Below are positions 59,221 to 64,000 of a stretch of DNA of 64,000 nucleotides, piece by piece; position 1 is the first letter of the stretch, and every line of letters begins with the position of its first letter. The DNA is from Cenococcum geophilum 1.58 (taxonomy: Eukaryota > Ascomycota > Dothideomycetes > Gloniales > Gloniaceae), in assembly GCA_001692895.1 (NCBI GenBank), contig KV748190.1, positions 273,645 to 337,644 of the forward strand, read 5' to 3'. Position numbers and translations under genes: made by a program. The notes under the pieces were generated by a model. It was given only the letters and a program-made list of their open reading frames with translations. It was not told the origin of the DNA and did not search any database.

Positions 59221-59641
59221 TATAACAAAGCCTTATAGTAGGAACTACGGTAAACTTATTAATAGGCTAGGTATATAGGTAAACAAGAAGTTAATAACAT
59301 AATAATAACTAGTGGAGTAGTTGCCTAATAGATTAACTCTAATTATATTCTAAAATTCACTATAAAGGAGAGAACTATCTAGGTAGGGACTGTGGTCCTT
59401 TAAATACACAACCGTACTCCTAAGAAATCCCCTTTATACGTAAGGTATGTGTGCTTTATCTACTCTATTACGGATTATATAAATCCTATAGATTATATAG
59501 ATCACGTTATATAACCTTAGTTACCATTCCTCGTTACATAGCTCTATTGGCTCTATTCTAGACCGTGCTTAAATTAACTAACTAGCTTCTTCCAACTCCT
59601 CTCCAAGTAGTTATAACATTGTACTTAAAGCGTTCGTAACA
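59221..59641 (-). repeat. B1 5' LTR
   Basis: 421-bp partner of 1045-1465, beginning TATAACAAAGCC and ending TTCGTAACA, followed by the ACAAA duplication within element A. Confidence 0.92.
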
Positions 59642-62610
59642 ACAAAGGCTCTTATATCCTTAACATTCTTAGATTCTTATCAGTTTACAATTACTTTAAC
59701 TTTCTTTAGGTCCATTTATATACTATTTATAGAAATAAGAAGCCTAAGGTATAGGACTTCCGTTTTATAGAACTCGTATTTATCTATATCTAATTATAAA
59801 CTAGCTCCGTATAGGGCTTATAGAATAAGGTTAACGTATTTTTAATATTCGGTTAGGTTATTACTATATATTAGGATATCGTCGATATAAGCAGTATAGA
59901 AGATGTCTAGATAGGGACGCAGGGTATTATTTATATAATATTAAAACGAGCTTAGAGGGTTTATAAGGCTAAAGGGTATTACTAAGTACTTAAATAGTCT
60001 ATATTGGGTACAAAATGCAGTAAGCTATTTATCTCCCTTTGTAATACAAAGACAGTTAAATGCAGAGATAATATTAAGCTTTATATAGTAACAAGCCTTA
60101 CTTAGTTAGTTTAGCGTCTCTTATATTAATAGGATCGGATATTAGTTCTTAACGGTAACAGTATTAAGAGCTTGGTAGTCTATATAGAAGCGTAAACCGC
60201 TACCAGGTTTCTTAACAAAGATTACTAGTATAGCTATAGGCGACGAGCTTACTCTAATAAATCCTTTACTTAGGTTCTCATCTAAATACCTTTATAGTAC
60301 TTAAAGTTTATTTTAGGACATCCTATATAGGGGTCTAAATCTAGGCTGCTTTCCTTCTTTAAGTACAATCTTATAGTTATATAATTGGTATTCCGGTAGC
60401 TTATTAGCTTCCTTTTATAAGAATACTTCTAGGCGGTTATAGTACTCTACTAGTACCTTTATAGCTAGGTTAGTATGCTTCTTTAGTACTAAGGCCTTCT
60501 TAATATTAGCTATAGTAACAGCAAAGATTATATATTCGGGTTTTTTAGTAAGTTGCGCTAGTGGGGTAGCTCTAATTATGCGGATATCTAAGGTGCTAAG
60601 CTTACTTAGATTGTCTATAGTTTCTTATTTAGGTTTAGGTTTAGTATTAGGTATAGAGTTAGTGTTAGGTTCGGGTTTAGGTTCTTTAAGAATCCTTTTT
60701 ATAGTAGAATACTAGTCCTTCTAGTATTTTTATATATTAAGCTTAAGCTTCTACTTAGCTCGGGGTGGTGTAGTGCTTAGTAATAACTTATAGAATTTAG
60801 TGGAGTTTTTAAATCCTTAGTAGATATCAGTAAAATTCTTATGCTAGTAAAATCCGGTGGATTCCTTAGGTATAGGGTGAATAGTTATAGAAATTTTAGA
60901 CTAGTAGATCCTAGTAGATTTTTTAGATTTTAGTTCTGGGCCTAAGCAGCGGGTTATAATACACTTCTGCTTATAATAGGAGGTGGTAAATAGAAGCTTA
61001 AGGTTATCCTAATTAATGGTTACCTTATATAGTTTTATCTAGGGTTATTTAAGGATTACTAGGTAACCCAGGGTGGTAACAAAAAGCTTAATTAGTTCTT
61101 TATAGTTTAGGTATTAGAGTCTTAGGGTTACCACGTAGGTAATACGGCCTAAGACAGTGCGCTTACTATTAAATCTAAATACGTTAATATGCCAGTTAAG
61201 GGGGGTTAGGGTAAAACTATTATCTTACGTAAAGATCTTATTAATAAATCCTATGCCGCTAGCTCCTGTATTAATTAGGATTTAAGCGTTAGCCTATTAA
61301 CTATTCTACCAAAGACAGTAGTTAATAGTTATACTACGGTCCCAAGAGTCAGAGTTTATAACGTTAAATACGTTTAATAAGATCCTATAGTAGAGCCGTT
61401 TTAGAGAGCAACTTAGCTCCAGAACCTTCCTTTTAGAGGCGATTAGGGTGGGGTTCTTATAGGACGTCGGTTAAAGCTTCGTCTTTACAAATAGTATTTA
61501 CTAATTATTAAACTAGAGCTAGATAAAGATTAGGGATAGTAGCTAGAGGATTGGGGCGGTAGGCTGCTAGCGTTAACTATTTATAGATCTTTTTAAAAAG
61601 GGGCGGAGCAGTAGTTAGAGAGGTAGGAGTTACTTTTATATTTAAAGCAGAGGCCTAGCTTAATACGTTATTCTTATTTAGAGGACCCTAGTAGGGCATA
61701 TCCTAGGGTCCTAGTGTTAATATCCATGGCGTTAGGGTACTTAGGCTAAGATAATAACTTAATAGACGTTTATAGGGTTGCCGTATTATATTAGGGGGCG
61801 GGCTTTGGTATTAGGCGTAGTATATTATTATACCATTTATTAATAACGTTTACGCAGGCATTAAGGGCTCCTGGTAGGTCTACGCCTATTAAGGAAGTTT
61901 TTAGTTTATGGCTTAAAGATTTAATAAGGCTATTAATTAGTGCGGAGTTATTCTAGCCTGTTTCCCTTACATAACGGTTAAAATTTAGAGAAGTATACTA
62001 GGAAACTTTTCATTCCTTAAGCTATATAGTTTATCTTTCTCTAAATAATAGCTTAGTGGTTTAGGTTACCGTATAAGGCTTTAAGAAGTATAACTAGGCT
62101 TTATACTAAGTTTAGCTAAAGAGGTTTAATAAGGTTAGTTGCCTCTCCTCCTAATTAGCTTAGGGCGTAATAGAGTTAGTTAGCTTTAGTTAGGTAGCGG
62201 TTAGCGTTACTAGTTAGTTTATTTTTAAGCTAGCTTAGAAATAATTAGAGTTCTTATTATTTACTAGTAAATACTAGGGGATCTAATAGTCGTTCGGATC
62301 GTTTTAGTATAGTAGTTAGTTTAAGATAGATAGCTGCTATAGGTTCAGGGCTTACGTTCCGCGTATTTATCTCTAGAAATAGTGTTCGGTCTTAAGGCCC
62401 TAATATAGGCATCTTAAGTATACAGATTTCCTCTTAGAGGTCCTTAATTAATCACTAGTATCGTGCTTCTTATTTAGCTTATTATTAATTTAAAATAGCT
62501 TAGTTTTGTATAAAGGCGTCTATAAAAGACTTCTATATTTCTACTAGTTATTCTTAAAGTGTAGATATAATACTAGCGGCCGTTATAGGGGCTTTAGGGT
62601 TGTTCTGCAT
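59642..62610 (-). pseudogene. Element A: gag, protease and reverse transcriptase
   Basis: 5' half of the A polyprotein. Gag starts at ATG 62608-62610 (MQNNPKAPITAASIIS) and holds RSERLLDPLVFT near 62280. A decayed zinc knuckle is at about 61610-61665 (LCFKYKSNSYLSNYC). Protease: LINTGASGIGFI at about 61240-61275 (DTGASG type). RT: FRPLYRMS-NKL near 60340, [17 protein letters not shown] near 60190, and an intact catalytic YIDD at 59878-59889. The frame stops at VKDIRAFVG, cut by B1, and continues at 1044. Many domains are readable despite TAG/TAA codons. Confidence 0.9.
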
Positions 62611-62774
62611 TTTAGAGGTAGTATATAAAGTTAACGCAACGTAATATTACGGAGTAAGTACAAGCGGTAATAATATATAGTAAGGTAGATATTATTAAGC
62701 TATATATATAAACTGTGTAAGAAGTTAAAATGTTATATAAGGAGAGAAGGTAGGAAACGGGAGGAAAGGGTATA
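62611..62774 (-). other. Element A leader
   Basis: 164 bp between gag and the 5' LTR. No clear primer-binding site; the minus strand next to the LTR reads TATACCCTTTCC. Confidence 0.5.
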
Positions 62775-63002
62775 TATCGTTAACTTAGTTACTTAGTTAA
62801 TACGTGCATGGGGCAGAATAGGGTTTAGGTCATGGTCCTAGTAAAACTTAGCAGAATTTGGTAGAACTTGGCAGAATATAGTAGAATGCCATAGATTGCC
62901 GTTAGATTGCCATTAGATTGCCATTTCGCGGTTAGTCTTTAATTGCTAAGTTGGTAGAAATAGGTAGATATATATAAGGTGTTATGGGGGTGTCCCGTGA
63001 CA
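62775..63002 (-). repeat. Element A 5' LTR
   Basis: About 228 bp, TATCGTTAAC (RIP form of a TG start) to CCCGTGACA. Its partner lies outside the window, so the boundaries rest on the TG...CA ends and on gag position. It contains TTGCCATTAGA and TTGGCAGAA-type short direct repeats (62845-62925). Its start resembles the LTR start of C, which suggests related families. Confidence 0.7.
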
Positions 63003-64000
63003 TATATAATATTACATACCATAATATTTTCGCTTTAATGTTAAATGTCCAATATAGGTACATTCTTATTTTAGTTCTTAAATTCTATATTCTATAAGTA
63101 GACAAAGGTATTAAATATCTACTTAGGCGGTTATTAATAATAAAGGCTAGGTAGTATGCTATGGTTTAGTATTACTACTGCTAGAATAACCGATAAACTT
63201 AATCTATATATAATAAGCATATATTACATATACGCTGGCTATACGCGTACTCTATACTAAAAAAACATTATTAGTCTGCTTTTACTATATACACGTTCTT
63301 ATATCCTAGGGTAGATATACTACCGCTATAATTATAGAATACTATGGTAGTAGCTGTATATTATAAGTATATATATAATATATATAGATAATGCTTACTT
63401 CTTTATACTTTGCTTAAGCTTTTTATTAATCTTTAACGCCTAGTATAAATAACTACTACGCTTTTGGAGGTCGTTAATTAATTTAAGCTTAACCCTATTA
63501 TATGCGGGGTATATATAGAGGATATCCTTATATGCGTGCTCGTAGTATTTAATACCGCTATATTTAAACGCTTAATAAAATACTTTTCTACTCTCCCTAT
63601 TATTTTCTTTAAAAAGCTATAGTTGTGTAATCCTAGGATCACTAGTTTTATAGAATAAGAATTAAATTTACTAAAGGTATAAATATAGTATATACCTAGT
63701 ATATACATCGCTTACCTTTAATATATACTGCTTAATAACCTTATACACTATTTCTTTATCTACACCTATAGATAGTAGAGGTATTACTTTATAGATAAAG
63801 TATATAATTCCTTCTTTTCTAGTTACCGGATATTTTAGCATTATAATATAGTCTACTACCTCTTAGATAATAATTTAATACCTACTATAGGAGCTAATAA
63901 GTACTCTATAGTCTTAAAGTATACTCTAGCTATCCTAAGTATATATATGGCCTATATATAGCCTATATATAGAGCGGTATAGAGTCTTACCTTAGAGAGA
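63003..64000. other. Unassigned AT-rich sequence beyond element A
   Basis: Very AT-rich, with TATATA runs. A minus-strand open stretch of 76 codons lies at 63478-63708, and another minus frame over about 63400-63720 reads KYYEHAYKDILYIYPAY with few stops. Neither matches a family I recognise. It is probably another RIP-degraded repeat into which A inserted, but I cannot show this. Confidence 0.4.

Larger units (their letters stand above)
1045..59641 (-). mobile_element. Retrotransposon B1 (Ty3/gypsy chromovirus), outermost insertion
   Basis: Full-length element with 421-bp LTRs at both ends (1045-1465 and 59221-59641). The 5-bp target duplication is ATAAA at 1040-1044 and ACAAA at 59642-59646; the single C/T difference fits RIP. 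The insertion splits the RT motif VKDIRAFVGFTNFY of element A, and removing B1 with one duplication copy rejoins that motif in frame. B1's own parts are 1045-2427, 37181-40508 and 56405-59641, about 8 kb in all. The rest is later insertions (E and B3). The order on the minus strand is 5' LTR, gag, protease, RT, RNase H, integrase, chromodomain, polypurine tract, 3' LTR. Confidence 0.92.

Noticed and set aside
1045-59641. A cluster of host genes or a biosynthetic locus
   Set aside because: Every long readable frame outside X1/X2 belongs to a retrotransposon interior; no introns, promoters or unrelated protein families are visible apart from the third frame of E.

Overview
The window is a graveyard of nested LTR retrotransposons from what is most likely a filamentous ascomycete (Pezizomycotina). 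It is very AT-rich. Fungal Ty3/gypsy and Ty1/copia polyproteins are recognisable throughout but are broken by TAG/TAA codons where Gln, Trp or Arg is expected. Paired LTRs differ only by transitions where I compared them. This is the mark of repeat-induced point mutation (RIP). I see no intact host gene, rRNA gene or convincing tRNA gene in the 64 kb.

All recognisable elements read on the minus strand. The layout is: element A (Ty3/gypsy; enters from the left edge, ends at 63002) is interrupted in its reverse transcriptase by B1 (chromovirus, 1045-59641). B1 is interrupted twice: by E (Ty3/gypsy of another lineage, 2428-37180) and by B3 (same family as B1, 40509-56404). B3 carries a further sibling, B4 (44755-52703). 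E carries a fourth sibling, B2 (3977-23620), plus two minisatellite-rich insertions, X1 (26469-28561) and X2 (32187-34574). B2 carries C (another chromovirus, 4263-10135) inside its left LTR and D (Ty1/copia, 17116-22918) inside its gag. For A the left end lies outside the window; for every other LTR element I could match both LTRs to the same length and find the target-site duplication.

The part most worth a second look is E. Between the end of its gag-pol and its 3' LTR lies about 3 kb that no standard Ty3/gypsy needs. This holds one long minus-strand reading frame that stays in phase across the B2 insertion. Its C-terminal part has the layout of a Fe(II)/2-oxoglutarate dioxygenase (decayed HxD, distal His and Arg motifs). 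E therefore looks like an LTR retrotransposon carrying a third, non-retroviral gene. The second point is the X1/X2 pair: two inverted, colinear copies of a core built from several different minisatellites, but with different ends and different target-site duplications. A third is a small palindromic module shared by the unrelated elements D and E.

The last kilobase (63003-64000) lies outside A and is AT-rich degenerate sequence that I could not assign.
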